Assembly (NCBI RefSeq): GCF_005281345.1
Contig: NZ_SZXJ01000095.1
Span: forward strand, 1-64,000
DNA length: 64,000 bases
Reading direction: 5' to 3'
DNA from: Citrobacter sp. wls619
GTDB taxonomy: Bacteria; Pseudomonadota; Gammaproteobacteria; Enterobacterales; Enterobacteriaceae
Both the position numbers and the translations under genes were made by a program. The first letter of the stretch is position 1. Each line of letters opens with the position of its first letter. The notes beneath the pieces are model-generated. The model worked only from the letters and a program-made list of their open reading frames with translations. It did no database searches and was not told where the DNA came from. This document shows positions 10,429 to 20,880 of this stretch, piece after piece.

Positions 10429-10998
10429 CTAACGATACATAACTTCGAACGTTGCTGATGCCGCATAATGACCCGCAGTGGGAACGGTATCTCCTACCTG
10501 AATAACATTGGCGGTATAATTAAAGACAGACGCTGTTAGCCCGTCAGGATCGTTGGCTACATCTGTTCCACTGTCAGGAACCGAACCATCAAACAATACA
10601 TCGCCTTTACTGCCGTTATTGTTGCTTACAGTGATGCCAACGTTGGTTGCATTGCCCTCACCGGTCAGATCGTTTTGTAACCGCTTATAACCTGCATCGG
10701 TTGTAGAGCCGCTAAATTTCAGGTTGAGATTCGCTACCAACGGGTCACACTTAGAGACCTCAATTTTAAAATCCTTTGAAGCCCCTACTTTGCCGTCAAT
10801 ACCATAATCAGAAGGATACGTATCCGCGAACGTTACCGTCGAAACCGTAGCGCCAGAATCATCAACATTCACCTCACAGGTATCTGCCACAATTTTCCCG
10901 GCAAAATTCACTGTCCCCGAATCACTGGCCATCACTGGCATGGATAATGCTGCAACAATACACACCGATAATAATGACGCAACACTCATTTTTTTCAT
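10429..10998 (-). CDS. Major fimbrial subunit (FimA-type pilin)
   Basis: Structural pilin of the cluster, 189 residues from the Met of MKKMSVASLLSV. This start is chosen because AAGGA lies 8 bases upstream and a signal peptide (cleavage near PVMAS) follows at once; the frame is open further upstream but without pilin similarity. The mature part begins GTVNFAGKIVADTCEV, with the conserved pilin Cys pair (ADTC and SKCDP) and the C-terminal ATFEVMYR end used in donor-strand exchange. It is the first gene of the operon, as usual for the most abundant subunit. Confidence 0.9.
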   Translation of the reverse strand: MKKMSVASLLSVCIVAALSMPVMASDSGTVNFAGKIVADTCEVNVDDSGATVSTVTFADTYPSDYGIDGKVGASKDFKIEVSKCDPLVANLNLKFSGSTTDAGYKRLQNDLTGEGNATNVGITVSNNNGSKGDVLFDGSVPDSGTDVANDPDGLTASVFNYTANVIQVGDTVPTAGHYAASATFEVMYR

Positions 10999-11352
10999 AA
11001 CTATGTTCCTTATAGATGAAAACGTTAAAATCCATTCAATTTCAAATAAATAATCTTTATCGTCCCAGGAGATGACAGGGATTGCAAACCACAGATAAAA
11101 TAGATAAATGAACAAAAACGGCATTTTTAGATATTATTTGTTGTGTTGAATGATTAAACCAGACTATACAAAACGCGTCCAGATGTTCAAAAAAAAAGCT
11201 AAACAATCACAATATCTAATATGCTGTTTTTTATACCAATAATGACTAAATTATTTATTCTTAAGAATGAGTTAAATCTTATTAAATATAAGATTTTCGT
11301 GTTAATAAAAAAGCCGGTCAATGTTGACCGGCTTTTAGCTTATTGCGGTGTG
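10999..11352. other. AT-rich gap between fimbrial operon and mrcB
   Basis: This 354-base stretch has no convincing gene. It should hold the fimbrial operon promoter (minus strand, just upstream of 10998) and the mrcB terminator near 11307-11336. It is much richer in A and T than its neighbours. An 8-base inverted repeat (TAGATATT at 11128-11135 and its complement at 11211-11218) is present, but no recombinase gene is nearby. Confidence 0.6.
11307..11336 (-). terminator. Rho-independent terminator of mrcB
   Basis: The stem AAAAGCCGGTCAA / TTGACCGGCTTTT is followed on the minus strand by a T-run, 16 bases after the mrcB stop. The A-run on the other side could let it work in both directions. 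Confidence 0.88.
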
Positions 11353-13890
11353 CTAGTTACCGCCGAACATGTCTTTAATCCAGCCTGCGACGCCGTCACC
11401 ATCTTTCTTCTCCTGCTGCGGCGGTTGCTGCTGTTGAGGCTGCTGTTGCTGCGGCTGCTGGGAAGATTGATCGAACGGATTACCTGACTGCTGCTGCATC
11501 TCACCCTGCTGACACAACGAATCCGGATCGGTAGTCCACACTGGCAGCGTACGCATACCACCACTGCACACGAAGTTACCGTCGTAATCGACGCCCATAT
11601 CAACAATATCTTCCGGCGGTGTCAGCACCAGCGGGGTTGGTGTCTGGTTCGCCAGATAACGCTGATAAATCGACATCGCGCCGCTGGCACCATACAACTT
11701 GGTTGGCTGGTTGTTATCGCGGCCTACCCAGGTAATCGTCACCTGGCTGCCGTCGATACCGGCAAACCAGGTATCCACGTTGTTGTTGGTGGTCCCGGTT
11801 TTCCCTGCCAGATGCAGCCCTGGGTACTTCGCGCCCAGTTGACGACCCGTACCGCGTTGAACCACCTGTTGCATGGTCCATAGCGTCATATAGGCCGCCT
11901 GCGCCGGAACGGCGCGCTCTGCCTGCGGGAAGCTTTGATACAGCACGGTCCCATCTTCAGCAATGACCGAACGCAGTGCTGACAACGGCGCACGGTTACC
12001 CCCGCTGGCGATGGTCTGGAACGCCTGCGCTACTTCAATTGGCGTCAGGTTCAACGCCCCCAGTAGCATCGCCGGAACCGGATTGAGCTGATCTTTCGGT
12101 GCGCCCAGTTTCGTCCAGGTCTCGGTAACAGCGGGCAGACCCAGCGCCATCCCCAGATTGACGGTCGGGACGTTCATTGAACGCGTTAACGCATCCACCA
12201 ACATCACTTTACCGCTTTCGCTATAGCGACGGTCATCGTTCTGCGGCGACCACACCTGGCCGTTCGGCTGGCGCAGCGCAATCGGCGCATCGGCGATCCA
12301 GGTATTCAGGCGATACAGCTTCGGCTGGCTTAGCGCCGTCAGATAGGTTGCTGGTTTTGCCAGCGAGCCGATGGAACGACGGGCCTGCATCGCGCGGTTA
12401 TAGCCCGCAAACTGCGGCTCTGCGCCGCCGACCATAGCACGAACCTCGCCGCTAAAGCGGTCAACGACCACAATCGCGGTTTCCAGATCGCTCAGCTTGC
12501 GCTGTTTCTTCAGTACCGGAATGCCTTCCACCGCCGCTTTTTCTGCGGCGTCCTGCGCCACGGAATCAAAGGTGGTGAAAATTTTCACACCGGAGAGATC
12601 TTTAACCTTATCGCCCAGCTTCGCCTGTAGCTCCTGGCGAACCATCTGCATAAACGCTGGCTGTGGTGAAATCACTCCGCCACGCGGCTGCACGCCTAAC
12701 GGGCGCGCGCTCAGCATGTCATACAGATCCTGATCGATAATCTGCTGCTGTTGCAGCAGGCGCAGCACCAGGTTACGACGCTCCAGCGCCAGCTTCGGAT
12801 TACGCCATGGGTTGTAGATTGACGCGCCTTTCACCATCCCCACCAACAGCGCCTGCTGGTCAAGACTCAACTCCTCTACCGGGCGACCAAAATAGTACAG
12901 GCTCGCCAGCGGGAAGCCACGGATCTCGTTGTCGCCGCTCTGACCGAGGTACACCTCGTTCATATACAGTTCAAGAATGCGGTCTTTGCTGTAGCGCGCA
13001 TCCATGATCAGCGCCATGTAGGCTTCGTTCGCTTTACGCCAGTACGAGCGTTCGCTGGACAGGAACAGGTTTTTCACCAGTTGCTGAGTCAGCGTACTGG
13101 CCCCCTGAACTGTACGGCCCGCCGTCAGGTTGGCAAGCACCGCACGTCCAATGGAATAGAGGCTGATACCGTCGTGCTCATAGAAATGGCGGTCTTCGGT
13201 CGCCAGCAGCGTATCCACCAGCAGATCCGGGAAGCCGCTGCGCGGAACGAACAGACGCTGCTCGCCGTTCGGCGAAGAGAGCATGGTGATCAAACGCGGA
13301 TCGAGACGGAAGAAACCGAACTGGCGGTTGTTATCCATATTCTCAATGGTGTCCAGATGATCGCCATCAAAGGTCAGACGCGCACGCACCTGCCCTTCTT
13401 TACTGTCCGGGAAGTCAAACGGACGGCGGATCATCTCAATGCTCTTCGCCTGCACGGTAAATTCGCCAGGGCGCGTCATTTTCGTCACCTGACGGTACTG
13501 TGTCGCCTCCAGCAGTTTCACCATCTCGTTCTTGCCGATGGGCATTTCTGGCTCAAGGTTAACCATCCGGCCATATACCGCCGCAGGAAGCTGCCAGACT
13601 TTGCCATCAATACGGCTACGGATTTTTTGGTCCAGATACACGCCATATATCGCGATCAGCACCAAAAAGACGATCGACAGTTTTACCAGCAACCAGAACC
13701 AGCCACGCTTACCACGAGGCTTACGCCCTTTGCCTTTACCCTTACGCGGCATCGGTTCTTCATCCTCATAGTCATCATCATAATCGTCGTCATACTCGTC
13801 ATCTCTGAGTTGACGACGGCTCACCTTTTGTTTCACCGGACGCGATGGTTTCCCTTTACGTCCAATTGGCTCGCGGTCATTCCCCGCCAT
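11353..13890 (-). CDS. mrcB: Bifunctional penicillin-binding protein 1B
   Basis: Class A PBP that polymerises (glycosyltransferase) and crosslinks (transpeptidase) peptidoglycan at the inner membrane. From MAGNDREP it has 845 residues: a charged Asp/Glu-rich cytoplasmic tail, one membrane segment near 65-85, a UB2H-like region, the GT51 domain ([10 protein letters not shown], then [12 protein letters not shown]), and the transpeptidase domain with the active Ser in [10 protein letters not shown], then SMN and KTGT. The C-terminal tail is low-complexity Gln/Pro-rich and ends [13 protein letters not shown]. The frame is open six codons upstream, but homology favours the Met at 13890. Confidence 0.97.
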   Translation of the reverse strand: MAGNDREPIGRKGKPSRPVKQKVSRRQLRDDEYDDDYDDDYEDEEPMPRKGKGKGRKPRGKRGWFWLLVKLSIVFLVLIAIYGVYLDQKIRSRIDGKVWQLPAAVYGRMVNLEPEMPIGKNEMVKLLEATQYRQVTKMTRPGEFTVQAKSIEMIRRPFDFPDSKEGQVRARLTFDGDHLDTIENMDNNRQFGFFRLDPRLITMLSSPNGEQRLFVPRSGFPDLLVDTLLATEDRHFYEHDGISLYSIGRAVLANLTAGRTVQGASTLTQQLVKNLFLSSERSYWRKANEAYMALIMDARYSKDRILELYMNEVYLGQSGDNEIRGFPLASLYYFGRPVEELSLDQQALLVGMVKGASIYNPWRNPKLALERRNLVLRLLQQQQIIDQDLYDMLSARPLGVQPRGGVISPQPAFMQMVRQELQAKLGDKVKDLSGVKIFTTFDSVAQDAAEKAAVEGIPVLKKQRKLSDLETAIVVVDRFSGEVRAMVGGAEPQFAGYNRAMQARRSIGSLAKPATYLTALSQPKLYRLNTWIADAPIALRQPNGQVWSPQNDDRRYSESGKVMLVDALTRSMNVPTVNLGMALGLPAVTETWTKLGAPKDQLNPVPAMLLGALNLTPIEVAQAFQTIASGGNRAPLSALRSVIAEDGTVLYQSFPQAERAVPAQAAYMTLWTMQQVVQRGTGRQLGAKYPGLHLAGKTGTTNNNVDTWFAGIDGSQVTITWVGRDNNQPTKLYGASGAMSIYQRYLANQTPTPLVLTPPEDIVDMGVDYDGNFVCSGGMRTLPVWTTDPDSLCQQGEMQQQSGNPFDQSSQQPQQQQPQQQQPPQQEKKDGDGVAGWIKDMFGGN

Positions 13891-13985
13891 GCTTTTTCTC
13901 CGCAACATTCAGGCGCAAAGGCCCGATTCTCTGTTCTTCCGTCAGGCGACAGAAGAAGAAATCTCTCAATTATTACCGCTCTTTC

Positions 13986-14019
13986 GCCGGATGCGGAATA
14001 ACGCCTTATCCGGCCTACA
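13986..14019. repeat. REP element between mrcB and hrpB
   Basis: The palindrome GCCGGATGCGG ... CCTTATCCGGCCTAC matches the common enterobacterial REP form and lies just after the hrpB stop. Confidence 0.75.
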
Positions 14020-14025
14020 GTTACA

Positions 14026-16455
14026 TTACGAATACTTTTTGGTCCGCCGCGTTGGCGCGGTATTCGCCGGATCGTCCGGCCAGACATGTTTGGGATAGCG
14101 CCCTTTCATCTCTTTTTGTACCTCACGGTACGATCCTTTCCAGAACGCGCTCAGATCGCTGGTGACCTGCAGCGGCCGCTGGGCCGGAGACAGCAGCTCC
14201 AGCACCAGCGGCACACGCCCCTCGGCGATGGTTGGCGTATTCGCTTCGCCAAACATTTCCTGCATCCTGACCGCCAACACCGGGGGATTATCCTCGTGAT
14301 AGCGAATGGCTATCCGGCTTCCCGTCGGCACAGTGTAATGCGCAGGCAGCGAACTCTCCAGACGTTGCAGCATTGACCAGTCCAGCAAACCGCGCAATGC
14401 CTGAGCCACATTTAATGCTTTGAGCGCACGTAAAGAGTGCACACCGCTCATATGCGGCAATAGCCAGCTCTCCAGCGTCGACAGCAGCGAAGCATCATCA
14501 ACAGCAGGCCAACCGTACTCCGGCAACCAGTTTGCCGCGCATTGCAGACGCAACCGAAACTGTTCAGCCTCAGGCGTCCAGTTGAGCACACTTAGGCCTT
14601 TATCGCGAATTCCGTTCAACATGGCCTGATGCAACTCGTCTTCCGACGGTTTAGCCAACGGCTGCACTTTAACTGTCAGTTGGCCAATGCGCATTCGGCG
14701 CAGCGCTTTCAGCGTCCCCTGGGTTTCATCCCATTCAATGGTATCTGACTGTTGCAGCAGCTCAGGACACGTCTGTACTAATCTGTCGATATCCAGCGGC
14801 AAAGACAGCAAAATACGGGCATCCGGCGAGGCACTACCCTGTAGCAACAGCGGCGCGATAAGCCACTCATGACGTGCTGAAGCATCATCAGCATCCAGCA
14901 TCGCCCCCATCCCGTTCGCCAATTGATAGCGGCCTTCCTGACCACGGCGACGGGCAATACGATCGGCAAACGCCTGCGCCAGCAATGAGGGGAGCAGCGT
15001 GCTGTCGGGCTGCCCGTTGCTAACGTTAAGTCGTTTCAGCAATTGTTGACTGCGCTGCTGCCAGGCGGGCTGATTTCGTGAAAACGCCACGGCCAGATCG
15101 GTACTGCCGCCGCGCGGCGGCTCTTCCAGAATCGCAGCCAGTTTCGCCGCCGTTGCCGCTTCATCGTTATTGTTGGCGCTAACCAGCATAGCCGCTAAAC
15201 GGGGATCGTTACCCAACGCCGCCATTTTCTGTCCGGTGGCACTGAGTCTGTCGCCCTCCAGCGCGCCCAGCATCTGTAACAGCCGTTTTGCCGCCTGCAG
15301 GTTGATGGCGGGCGGCGTATCCAGCCAGTTTAGTTGCGCGGGGTCGGAGCATCCCCATTGCAGCAACTCCATCAACAGCCCGGACAGGTCGCTCTGTAAC
15401 ATCTCCGCGTCTCCCTGCGCCGCCGCTCTTTCCGCCTGCTCTTTGGCCAGCAGATGCAGACAAATTCCGGGTTCCAGACGGCCCGCACGCCCCGCTCGCT
15501 GAGTCATTGAGGCCTGGCTAATGCGTTGGGTAATCAGTCGCGTCAATCCCGTGCGGGCATCAAAACGCGCCACACGTTCCTGAGCGCAGTCCACCACCAG
15601 CCGGATGCCTTCAATGGTTAAGCTGGTTTCAGCAATATTGGTTGCCAGTACGACTTTACGTCGCCCCGGTGGCGCGGGCAAAATGGCCTGTCGCTGCTCG
15701 GTCAGCGATAATGCGCCATACAGCGGGCACAGCAAGATATCGCTGCCCACGCGGCCTGCCAGTTGCTCCTGCACGCGCAGGATCTCTCCCACACCGGGTA
15801 AAAATAGCAGCAACGAACCACTCTCGTTACGCAGCAACTCTGCGGTAGCAATGGCAACCGCCTCGTCAAAACGTAAATGCGTCGCCAGCGGCTGGTAGCG
15901 CCGTTCAACAGGAAACGCACGTCCTTCGGAAACAAGGGTAGGCGCTTCAGGCAACAGCTGTTGTAAACGCCCGTTGTCCAGTGTGGCTGACATAATCAAC
16001 AGTTTTAAATCATCCCGCAGGCCTTGCTGCACGTCCAACAGGAGCGCCAGTGCCAGATCCGCCTGCAGGCTGCGCTCGTGAAATTCATCAAGGATCACCA
16101 GACCAACACCCTGCAATTCTGGATCGCGTTGGATCATGCGCGTGAGCACACCTTCTGTGACCACTTCAAGCCGGGTTTGCGGCCCAATGCAGCTTTGCGC
16201 GCGCATGCGATAGCCCACGGTTTCACCGGGTTTTTCGTTTAGCGACTCCGCCAGTCGTTGTGCCACATTGCGAGCCGCCAGACGACGCGGTTCCAGCAGG
16301 ATAATGCGCCCCGAAATCCCCTGATGCTTCAGAAGCTGCAGCGGCAGCCAGGTCGATTTCCCGGCCCCCGTCGGCGCAGTCAGCAGGACCTGCGGTGAGG
16401 CATCAAGGGCAGTAAGCAGTTCAGGCACTATGGCGGCAACGGGCAACGACGTCAC
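14026..16455 (-). CDS. hrpB: ATP-dependent RNA helicase HrpB (DEAH-box)
   Basis: DEAH-type helicase whose cellular role in enterobacteria is poorly defined. Motif I is APTGAGKST near residues 28-36, motif II is DEFH, motif III is SAT, and motif VI is QRAGRAGR; the HrpB C-terminal domain ends PTRRTKKYS. The frame opens further upstream (16500), but a GTG at 16455 preceded by GGAG with 6-base spacing gives VTSLPVA and 809 residues, equal to the E. coli protein, so it is preferred. It is divergent from thpR. Confidence 0.94.
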   Translation of the reverse strand: MTSLPVAAIVPELLTALDASPQVLLTAPTGAGKSTWLPLQLLKHQGISGRIILLEPRRLAARNVAQRLAESLNEKPGETVGYRMRAQSCIGPQTRLEVVTEGVLTRMIQRDPELQGVGLVILDEFHERSLQADLALALLLDVQQGLRDDLKLLIMSATLDNGRLQQLLPEAPTLVSEGRAFPVERRYQPLATHLRFDEAVAIATAELLRNESGSLLLFLPGVGEILRVQEQLAGRVGSDILLCPLYGALSLTEQRQAILPAPPGRRKVVLATNIAETSLTIEGIRLVVDCAQERVARFDARTGLTRLITQRISQASMTQRAGRAGRLEPGICLHLLAKEQAERAAAQGDAEMLQSDLSGLLMELLQWGCSDPAQLNWLDTPPAINLQAAKRLLQMLGALEGDRLSATGQKMAALGNDPRLAAMLVSANNNDEAATAAKLAAILEEPPRGGSTDLAVAFSRNQPAWQQRSQQLLKRLNVSNGQPDSTLLPSLLAQAFADRIARRRGQEGRYQLANGMGAMLDADDASARHEWLIAPLLLQGSASPDARILLSLPLDIDRLVQTCPELLQQSDTIEWDETQGTLKALRRMRIGQLTVKVQPLAKPSEDELHQAMLNGIRDKGLSVLNWTPEAEQFRLRLQCAANWLPEYGWPAVDDASLLSTLESWLLPHMSGVHSLRALKALNVAQALRGLLDWSMLQRLESSLPAHYTVPTGSRIAIRYHEDNPPVLAVRMQEMFGEANTPTIAEGRVPLVLELLSPAQRPLQVTSDLSAFWKGSYREVQKEMKGRYPKHVWPDDPANTAPTRRTKKYS

Positions 16456-16528
16456 AAATGACTCCAGAGGGTTAACATTCTTCGCGCTGCATTGTAGCAT
16501 CGCGTTAATTCATAACCGAGTATCCATC

Positions 16529-17059
16529 ATGTCTGAGCCAAAACGGCTGTTCTTTGCCATTGAATTGCCTGCTGAGGTTCGGGAGCAGCTCATCCACTGG
16601 CGAGCCGCACAATTTCCACCGGAAGCGGGCCGCCCTGTCGCCGCGGACAATCTGCACCTGACGCTGGCTTTTTTAGGGGATGTCAGTGCGGAGAAACAGC
16701 TGGCGCTATCACAGCTGGCCGGACGCATTCGCCAGCCGTCGTTTACGCTCAGGCTGGACGATGCCGGGCAATGGCTGCGTTCGCGGGTGGTATGGCTGGG
16801 AATGCGCCAGCCGCCACGTGGGCTATTGCAACTGGCCAATATGCTGCGAGCACAAGCTGCACGCAGCGGATGCTACCAAAGCCCACAGCCCTTTCACCCG
16901 CATATCACGCTCTTGCGCGATGCCAGCCATGCCGTCGCCATCCCGCCCCCCGGTTTTTGCTGGTCATTTCCGGTTACGGAGTTTGCGCTTTATGCCTCGT
17001 CATTTGAGCGAGGGCGCACTCGCTATTCAACCTTACAGCGCTGGGTACTGAGCAAATAA
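16529..17059 (+). CDS. thpR: RNA 2',3'-cyclic phosphodiesterase ThpR (LigT family)
   Basis: Member of the 2H phosphoesterase superfamily; the E. coli enzyme opens 2',3'-cyclic phosphates and can ligate tRNA halves in vitro. The two catalytic motifs are visible: HLTLAF near residue 43 and HPHITLL near residue 130. Starting at MSEPKRLFFAIE gives 176 residues, the E. coli length; the longer open frame overlaps hrpB and lacks support. It is divergent from hrpB and followed after 15 bases by sfsA, likely cotranscribed. Confidence 0.95.
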   Translation: MSEPKRLFFAIELPAEVREQLIHWRAAQFPPEAGRPVAADNLHLTLAFLGDVSAEKQLALSQLAGRIRQPSFTLRLDDAGQWLRSRVVWLGMRQPPRGLLQLANMLRAQAARSGCYQSPQPFHPHITLLRDASHAVAIPPPGFCWSFPVTEFALYASSFERGRTRYSTLQRWVLSK

Positions 17060-17074
17060 TCAAGGGTATTATTC

Positions 17075-17779
17075 ATGCAATTTTCTCCCCCTTTACAACG
17101 CGCTACGCTAATTCAGCGCTATAAACGTTTTTTAGCGGATGTGATCACACCTGATGGCACAACCTTGACGCTACACTGCCCAAATACCGGAGCAATGACC
17201 GGATGCGCAACCCCTGGTGATACCGTCTGGTATTCAACATCAGAAAATATTAAGCGGAAATATCCACATACCTGGGAATTAACGCAAACCGCATCTGATT
17301 CTTTTATTTGTGTTAACACGCTATGGGCCAATCGCTTAACGAAAGAGGCGATTCAGAATGAACTCATTGCGGAGCTTTCTGGCTACAGCATGTTGAAAAG
17401 TGAAGTAAAATACGGCGCAGAAGGCAGCCGTATTGATTTTTTGTTACAGGCAGATTCCCGGACTGACTGCTATATTGAAGTAAAATCAGTCACGTTGGCG
17501 GAAAAAGAGTATGGTTATTTTCCCGATGCCATCACTGAACGAGGTCAGAAACATCTTCGGGAATTGATGAGCGTAGCGGCTGAAGGTAAACGTGCCGTCA
17601 TATTTTTCGCGGTACTCCATTCAGCCATTACACGGTTTTCACCCGCGCGCCATATCGATGCAAAATATGCGCAGTTATTAGTCGAAGCACAACTAAAGGG
17701 GGTCGAAATTCTGGTTTATAAAGCGGAACTTTCTGCCCATGGTATGACTCTTAAAGAGCCGTTGCCCATTACCTTGTAA
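17075..17779 (+). CDS. sfsA: DNA/RNA-binding protein SfsA
   Basis: Protein of 234 residues, the same length as E. coli SfsA, first described as a stimulator of maltose gene expression and structurally resembling an OB-fold plus nuclease-like domain. Conserved stretches include [12 protein letters not shown], the PD-(D/E)XK-like segment [23 protein letters not shown] (Asp, Glu and Lys) and [15 protein letters not shown]. It lies in an apparent operon after thpR. The molecular role in vivo remains uncertain. Confidence 0.95.
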   Translation: MQFSPPLQRATLIQRYKRFLADVITPDGTTLTLHCPNTGAMTGCATPGDTVWYSTSENIKRKYPHTWELTQTASDSFICVNTLWANRLTKEAIQNELIAELSGYSMLKSEVKYGAEGSRIDFLLQADSRTDCYIEVKSVTLAEKEYGYFPDAITERGQKHLRELMSVAAEGKRAVIFFAVLHSAITRFSPARHIDAKYAQLLVEAQLKGVEILVYKAELSAHGMTLKEPLPITL

Positions 17780-17956
17780 TGGTGTAAACAACGGGTTAAT
17801 TAGTATTCTGGCCGCGTGCGCAAATACGCTTTTCCTCACAGGGTTGTCAAGTGTTACGTTTAGATAATTGCTATCCGGAAAAGCATCTGCTATTTATAGC
17901 GACCTGATTTTTCCCCCGAACATGGGGATCGATAGTGCGTGTTAAGGAGAAGCAAC

Positions 17957-18412
17957 ATGCAAGAAGGGCAAAACCGTAAAACATCGTCCCTGAGTATTCT
18001 CGCCATCGCTGGGGTGGAGCCGTACCAGGAGAAACCGGGCGAAGAGTATATGAACGAAGCCCAGCTGTCGCACTTCAGGCGTATTCTTGAAGCATGGCGT
18101 AATCAACTCAGGGATGAAGTCGATCGCACTGTGACTCATATGCAGGACGAAGCGGCTAACTTCCCTGATCCGGTTGACCGTGCCGCACAGGAAGAAGAAT
18201 TCAGCCTTGAGCTGCGTAACCGTGACCGTGAGCGCAAACTGATCAAAAAGATCGAGAAGACGCTGAAGAAAGTAGAAGACGAAGATTTCGGCTACTGCGA
18301 ATCATGCGGCGTAGAAATTGGTATTCGTCGTCTGGAAGCCCGTCCAACAGCCGATCTGTGCATCGACTGCAAAACGCTGGCAGAAATTCGCGAAAAACAG
18401 ATGGCGGGTTAA
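17957..18412 (+). CDS. dksA: RNA polymerase-binding transcription factor DksA
   Basis: Binds the secondary channel of RNA polymerase and, with ppGpp, reprograms transcription in the stringent response. The 151 residues start [19 protein letters not shown] and include the coiled-coil hairpin with the acidic tip (DxxDxA-like [13 protein letters not shown]) and the four-Cys zinc finger CESC ... CIDC. The start is supported by AAGGAG 6 bases before the ATG. Neighbouring gluQ follows after a terminator hairpin. Confidence 0.97.
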   Translation: MQEGQNRKTSSLSILAIAGVEPYQEKPGEEYMNEAQLSHFRRILEAWRNQLRDEVDRTVTHMQDEAANFPDPVDRAAQEEEFSLELRNRDRERKLIKKIEKTLKKVEDEDFGYCESCGVEIGIRRLEARPTADLCIDCKTLAEIREKQMAG

Positions 18413-18464
18413 TCCCGTAGACTGTTGCATGCCGGGTGGCATTACGCTAATCCGACAGTACCAG

Positions 18465-18495
18465 GGCGGGAGTTTCTCCCGCCTTATTCTTTTAT
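18465..18495 (+). terminator. Terminator between dksA and gluQ
   Basis: The perfect stem GGCGGGAG-TTT-CTCCCGCC is followed by TTATTCTTTTATTTT, ending only a few bases before the gluQ start. In E. coli and Shigella a terminator at this place is known to limit read-through from dksA into gluQ; the same layout is seen here. Confidence 0.88.
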
Positions 18496-18508
18496 TTTAT
18501 CCATCGAC

Positions 18509-19405
18509 ATGACAGACAAACCCTATATTGGCCGTTTTGCCCCTTCACCTTCCGGTGAACTGCATTTTGGTTCCCTGGTAGCCGCCCTCGGCAGTTATCT
18601 GCAGGCCCGCGCACAGCGCGGAATCTGGCGGGTACGCATTGAAGATATCGATCCCCCTCGTGAAGTTCCCGGTGCTGCAGAGACGATTCTGCGTCAGCTG
18701 GAACATTACGGGCTGCACTGGGATGGCGAAATTATGTGGCAGTCGCAACGCCATGACGCCTACCGTGAGGCTCTGGCCTGGTTACAACAACAAGATTTAA
18801 GTTACTACTGTACCTGTACACGCGCCCGTGTTCAGAGTATTGGCGGGATTTACGACGGTCATTGCCGTGCGTTACACCACGGGCCGGAAAATGCAGCGGT
18901 ACGTATCAAGCAACAGCATCCCGTTTTACATTTTAACGACCTGCTGCGTGGCAATATTCACACCGACCCAGAGCTTGCACGGGAAGACTTTATTATCCAC
19001 CGACGCGACGGACTGTTTGCTTATAACCTTGCGGTGGTGGTTGATGACCACTTCCAGGGGGTAACTGAGATTGTGCGCGGTGCAGATCTCATCGAACCGA
19101 CGGTACGCCAAATTTCGTTGTATCAGCAGTTCGGCTGGCAAGTGCCGGACTATATTCATCTGCCGTTGGCGCTCAACGAGCAAGGCGCTAAACTTTCTAA
19201 GCAGAATCATGCGCCTGCCCTGCCGCAAGGCGATCCACGCCCGGTTCTCATCAACGCGTTGCGTTTCCTCGGCCAGAGCACTGCAATACAGTGGCAAGCG
19301 CTGAGTGTGGAAGAATTACTGCAAACTGCGGTGCAAAATTGGGCGCTTACGACTGTGCCGGTTTCAGTGAATGTAAATCCGGCATTCTCAAATGACTCAT
19401 GCTGA
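18509..19405 (+). CDS. gluQ: Glutamyl-Q tRNA(Asp) synthetase
   Basis: Paralogue of the GluRS catalytic domain that attaches glutamate to queuosine in tRNA(Asp). Starting at [21 protein letters not shown] gives 298 residues. The HIGH-like motif is HFGS near residue 19, and a zinc site is formed by CTCTRARV ... YDGHC; the KMSKS equivalent is KLSKQNH. The anticodon-binding domain of GluRS is absent, as expected. The start lies directly at the base of the dksA terminator, so expression by read-through is likely. Confidence 0.95.
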   Translation: MTDKPYIGRFAPSPSGELHFGSLVAALGSYLQARAQRGIWRVRIEDIDPPREVPGAAETILRQLEHYGLHWDGEIMWQSQRHDAYREALAWLQQQDLSYYCTCTRARVQSIGGIYDGHCRALHHGPENAAVRIKQQHPVLHFNDLLRGNIHTDPELAREDFIIHRRDGLFAYNLAVVVDDHFQGVTEIVRGADLIEPTVRQISLYQQFGWQVPDYIHLPLALNEQGAKLSKQNHAPALPQGDPRPVLINALRFLGQSTAIQWQALSVEELLQTAVQNWALTTVPVSVNVNPAFSNDSC

Positions 19406-19476
19406 GCTATGATTAGCCGCGATTTTTACACAGCAACACTTGTTCTGACTGAAGTTTGACACTACCGAGGTGCACT

Positions 19477-20871
19477 ATTTTTACCCGAGTCGCTAATTTT
19501 TGCCGCAAGGTGCTAAGCCGCGAGGAGCGCGAGGCCGAGCTTGCCGTCGCCCGTCCGCATATGACGGTAATCCCGCGTGAGCAGCACTCTATCTCCCGCA
19601 AAGATATCAGTGAAAATGCCCTGAAGGTAATGTACAGGCTTAACAAAGCTGGATACGAGGCATGGCTGGTTGGCGGTGGCGTGCGCGACCTTTTGCTGGG
19701 CAAAAAACCGAAAGACTTTGATGTCACCACAAACGCTACACCGGATCAGGTACGGAAGTTGTTTCGCAACTGCCGTCTGGTTGGGCGTCGTTTCCGTCTG
19801 GCTCACGTCATGTTTGGCCCGGAAATTATCGAAGTCGCGACTTTTCGTGGTCATCATGAAGGCAGCGAAGCCGATCGTGCAACGTCACAGCGTGGGCAAA
19901 ACGGAATGCTGTTGCGCGACAACATCTTCGGTTCCATCGAAGAAGATGCCCAGCGCCGCGATTTCACCATCAACAGCCTCTACTATAGCGTGGCTGATTT
20001 CACCGTTCGTGATTACGTGGGTGGAATGCAGGATCTGGAAGACGGTATCATCCGTCTGATTGGCAATCCTGAAACGCGCTATCGTGAAGATCCCGTGCGT
20101 ATGCTGCGCGCGGTACGCTTTGCAGCCAAGCTTGATATGCGTATCAGCCCGGAAACCGCAGAGCCGATCCCACGTCTGGCAACACTGCTGAACGATATTC
20201 CTCCTGCACGCCTGTTTGAAGAAGCGCTCAAGCTGTTACAGGCAGGCTACGGTTATGAAACCTATAAAAAACTGCGTGAGTACAGCCTGTTCCAGCCGCT
20301 GTTCCCAACCATCACCCGCTATTTCACCGAAGACGGTGACAGCGCGATGGAACGCATCATTGCCCAGGTACTAAAGAATACCGACACCCGTATCCACAAT
20401 GATATGCGCGTGAACCCGGCATTCTTGTTTGCGGCGATGTTCTGGTACCCGTTACTGGAAACCGCGCAAAAAATTGCCCAGGAAAGCGGTCTGGCCTATT
20501 ACGACGCCTTCGCGCTGGCAATGAACGACGTGCTGGATGAAGCCTGCCGTTCACTGGCTATTCCGAAACGCCTGACGTCGCTCACCCGTGATATCTGGCA
20601 GCTTCAATTACGCATGTCCCGTCGTCAGGGTAAACGCGCCTGGAAGCTGATGGAGCATCCAAAATTCCGCGCAGCCTACGACTTGTTGGCCCTGCGTGCC
20701 GAAGTGGAAAATAACGCCGAACTGCAGCGTCTGGCGCAGTGGTGGGGCGAATTCCAGGTGTCGGCTCCGCCTGAGCAAAAAGGCATGCTGAACGAGCTTG
20801 ATGAAGAACCAGAACGTCGTCGTCACCGTCGCCCGCGTAAACGCGCGCCACGCCGCGAAGGTTCCGCATGA
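19477..20871 (+). CDS. pcnB: Poly(A) polymerase I, AUU start codon
   Basis: Adds poly(A) tails that speed RNA decay and controls ColE1-type plasmid copy number. The nucleotidyltransferase signature is [12 protein letters not shown] with the catalytic DFDVTTNA just after; an Arg/Lys-rich tail ends [18 protein letters not shown]. coli pcnB is known to start at an inefficient AUU. The same context is seen here: GAGGTG, then ATT TTT ACC CGA at 19477, giving 464 residues. A TTG at 19456 is in frame but lacks a ribosome site. Its stop overlaps the ancestral folK ATG (ATGA at 20868-20871). Confidence 0.93.
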   Translation: MFTRVANFCRKVLSREEREAELAVARPHMTVIPREQHSISRKDISENALKVMYRLNKAGYEAWLVGGGVRDLLLGKKPKDFDVTTNATPDQVRKLFRNCRLVGRRFRLAHVMFGPEIIEVATFRGHHEGSEADRATSQRGQNGMLLRDNIFGSIEEDAQRRDFTINSLYYSVADFTVRDYVGGMQDLEDGIIRLIGNPETRYREDPVRMLRAVRFAAKLDMRISPETAEPIPRLATLLNDIPPARLFEEALKLLQAGYGYETYKKLREYSLFQPLFPTITRYFTEDGDSAMERIIAQVLKNTDTRIHNDMRVNPAFLFAAMFWYPLLETAQKIAQESGLAYYDAFALAMNDVLDEACRSLAIPKRLTSLTRDIWQLQLRMSRRQGKRAWKLMEHPKFRAAYDLLALRAEVENNAELQRLAQWWGEFQVSAPPEQKGMLNELDEEPERRRHRRPRKRAPRREGSA

Positions 20872-20880
20872 CCCATCACG

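Noticed and set aside
11128-11218. 8-bp inverted repeat flanking part of the fimbrial promoter region, like an invertible switch
   Set aside because: The arms are short and AT-rich, the match beyond 8 bases is poor, and no recombinase gene is near. Chance is likely in such AT-rich DNA.
11405-11500. CAG/CTG-rich tract that looks like a microsatellite
   Set aside because: It codes for the Gln/Pro-rich tail of PBP1B, also low-complexity in E. coli; no pure repeat long enough for slippage switching.
13081-14001. 306-codon open frame opposite mrcB
   Set aside because: Antisense shadow of mrcB with no recognisable domain.
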